Source: Devosia subaequoris
GTDB taxonomy: Bacteria > Pseudomonadota > Alphaproteobacteria > Rhizobiales > Devosiaceae
Assembly (NCBI RefSeq): GCF_014197055.1
Contig: NZ_JACIEW010000005.1
Span: 248,001-312,000 of the forward strand
Length of the DNA stretch: 64,000 bases
Direction: 5' to 3'
The translations under genes were made by a program, and so were the position numbers. The notes beneath the pieces are model-generated. The model was given only the letters and a program-made list of their open reading frames with translations, did no database searches and had not been told where the DNA came from. Below, in pieces: positions 62,700-64,000 of the stretch. Within the stretch, counting starts at the first letter, position 1. The number at the start of each line of letters is the position of its first letter.

Positions 62700-63695
62700 C
62701 TAGTTCCGGCGCTCGTTGTCGGCTTCGTCGAGCATGGCCTGGATCAGGTCGCGCAGCTTCTGGTTGGTTTCGCCCTGCTCGGTGATGTAGCGGCGCAAAT
62801 CCTCCTGCTCGGTGCGGATATGCTTGACCAGTCCGTCAATGCCACGGGCCAGTTCAGCCATGGCGCGAATGGCGTTCTGCGAGGAATTCTGGTTCTGCAT
62901 ATTGGCGCCCATGCGCTCGATCATGGCCTGCATGTCGGCACCGGCGACGCCCATGGAATTGGCCTGCATAGCGGTGACCGGATGATCCAGCTCCGTCATC
63001 GAGGTCATCCAATCCTCAAGATCGGTATAAAAGGCGTTCTGCGCCTGGCTGGTCTGGAGGTCGAGAAAGCCGAGGATCAGCGATCCGGCGAGGCCAAACA
63101 GGGAGGACGAGAAGGCCGTGCCCATGCCGCCCAGCGGTGCGGCAAGGCCTTCCTTGAGGTTGGCGAACAGGGCTGCGCTATCAGCCGAGGTAACGTCGAG
63201 CGCATTGATGACACCGGCGACCGAGCTCACGGTTTCGAGCAGGCCGTAGAACGTGCCCATGAGGCCGAGGAAGACCAGCAGGCCTGTCAGATAGCGTGAT
63301 GTGTCCTTGGCCTCGTCGAGCCGGTTGCCCACCGAGTCGAGAATGGAGCGCATGGAGGCCGGGGTGATGATGGCTTCGCCGATCCGTTCGCGCAGAATGC
63401 CGGCGACCGGCGCCAGCAGCACGGGCGGGCGGGCCGAACTGGCATCGCCATCCTGCAGGGAATTGACCCATTTGACTTCCGGGAACAGTCGGAAAATCTG
63501 CCGGAAGCTGAGGAAAATGCCGATGAACAGGGCAAAGAAGATCATCGAATTGATGAACGGGTTGGCCCAGAAGAACGAAACGATGTTGGTAGCCAGAATG
63601 GCGGCGACCAGCCCCACCAGCACCAGAAAAATGACGATTTTGACCAGATAAACGGTCGGGCTGGAGAGGTGATAGGGGTCGTAAGTCTGCGTCAT
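62700..63695 (-). CDS. MotA/TolQ/ExbB-like proton channel protein
   Basis: A 331-residue membrane protein with two N-terminal helices (VYLVKIVIFLVLVGLVAAIL, SMIFFALFIGIFLSFRQIF) and two later helices of the MotA/TolQ/ExbB type. The later pair contains YLTGLLVFLGLMGTFYGLLE and PLGGMGTAFSSSLFGLAGSL. The C-terminal 100 residues are a helical cytoplasmic tail. With the OmpA-like gene downstream it forms a two-gene ion-driven stator unit. It is not tolQ (no tolR-like partner) and not flagellar motA by sequence pattern. Confidence 0.85.
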   Translation of the reverse strand: MTQTYDPYHLSSPTVYLVKIVIFLVLVGLVAAILATNIVSFFWANPFINSMIFFALFIGIFLSFRQIFRLFPEVKWVNSLQDGDASSARPPVLLAPVAGILRERIGEAIITPASMRSILDSVGNRLDEAKDTSRYLTGLLVFLGLMGTFYGLLETVSSVAGVINALDVTSADSAALFANLKEGLAAPLGGMGTAFSSSLFGLAGSLILGFLDLQTSQAQNAFYTDLEDWMTSMTELDHPVTAMQANSMGVAGADMQAMIERMGANMQNQNSSQNAIRAMAELARGIDGLVKHIRTEQEDLRRYITEQGETNQKLRDLIQAMLDEADNERRN

Positions 63696-63812
63696 CTGTC
63701 CCGAACCTTTGCCCCTCGCGCGCGCAAATCAACCGCCCCTGAGTCTAGAGGCGGTGGAAAGGCGTGACAATTAAAAAGGTTAGCGGCACGCAGTGACAGG
63801 AATGCGGCAGCG

Positions 63813-64000
63813 CTACTGGACCTTGCGCAAGGATTTGAGCAATGCACCCTGCAACGTCTCGTTGCCAGCCACGATCTGGCCGTTCCAGACAGAGCCGGGC
63901 TGGCCCGCAAAGTCGGTCACAAGGCCACCGGCTTCCTTGACCATCAGCAGGCCCGGCGCGACGTCCCAGGGTTTCAGCCCCGCTTCCCAGAGCGCATCGA
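63813..64000 (-). CDS. Inositol monophosphatase family protein (C-terminal part, runs off the window end)
   Basis: The reverse strand reads 62 codons to a TAG at 63813. The sequence contains [20 protein letters not shown] and [10 protein letters not shown], the metal-binding WDxAxG region and C-terminal motif of the IMPase/SuhB/CysQ superfamily. Only the end is in the window, so the substrate (inositol phosphate, histidinol phosphate or PAP) cannot be judged. It lies about 118 bp upstream of the ExbB-like gene on the same strand. Confidence 0.88.
   Translation of the reverse strand, partial: DALWEAGLKPWDVAPGLLMVKEAGGLVTDFAGQPGSVWNGQIVAGNETLQGALLKSLRKVQ

Noticed and set aside
61671..63695. 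Zorya anti-phage system
   Set aside because: Only ZorA/ZorB-like proteins are present; no zorC/zorD or zorE-like helicase or nuclease genes are adjacent, and the neighbours are housekeeping envelope genes.
1..64000. CRISPR array, insertion sequence, prophage, rRNA or replication origin
   Set aside because: No regularly spaced repeats, transposase or integrase genes, phage genes, rRNA segments or DnaA-box clusters were seen on reading both strands.

Overview
The window is GC-rich, densely coded DNA from an alphaproteobacterium. The strongest pointers are a complete CtrA (2095-2802), a ChpT-type histidine phosphotransferase (6097-6774), a SciP/DUF1153 protein (21305-21583), a FlbD-type sigma-54 activator (15345-16712) and an EipA/DUF1134 protein. 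The gene mix (EipA, UdgX linked to a radical SAM protein, AqpS-type arsenic operon, pal-cpoB-tilS) suggests Hyphomicrobiales, perhaps near Devosia. The genus is an inference from gene content, not an identification.

Layout. 1-1636: fliJ (cut by the window edge) and fliI. 1637-2094: an AT-rich control region ahead of ctrA. 2095-9371: ctrA, two membrane-anchored coiled-coil proteins, an ECF sigma factor with a long C-terminal extension, a CheY-like regulator beside chpT, a YHS protein and eipA. 9391-13214: rluD, a zinc metallopeptidase, a LysE exporter and a decayed kinase/DUF305 chimera. 13211-24114: flagellar genes on the minus strand (fliF-fliG-fliH-fliN-flbD-flhA, then fliK-flgD), with a GST and sciP between the two groups. 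24372-30352: mnmA, small membrane proteins, a ring-cleaving dioxygenase, an apparently SOS-controlled radical SAM-udgX pair and a tRNA with anticodon CAT. 30425-40113: one tightly overlapping chemotaxis operon (STAS-cheY-cheA-cheW-mcp-cheW-cheR-cheB-MCP-like), followed at 40564-41613 by an HD-GYP response regulator. 41751-51530: flavoprotein, SDR, a PLP decarboxylase, an arsenic operon, an ABC exporter, a HAD nucleotidase and an unknown secreted protein. 51685-58510: ilvA, MFS and TauE/SafE transporters, argB and an ECF sigma/anti-sigma pair. 58507-64000: tilS, cpoB, pal, a MotB/OmpA-like plus MotA/ExbB-like pair, and the end of an inositol monophosphatase gene.

How it fits together. The first 24 kb join the cell-cycle phosphorelay (ChpT to CtrA, with SciP as CtrA antagonist) to the flagellar genes that CtrA and FlbD control in Caulobacter. 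CtrA-like TTAA-N7-TTAA boxes, each with one mismatch, lie upstream of fliI, fliF, sciP and the chemotaxis operon. A near-perfect sigma-54 promoter with upstream inverted repeats lies ahead of fliK. GANTC (CcrM) sites cluster upstream of ctrA and of the chemotaxis operon. Together these look like a Caulobacter-style motility hierarchy. No CRISPR array, insertion sequence, prophage, rRNA or replication origin was seen.
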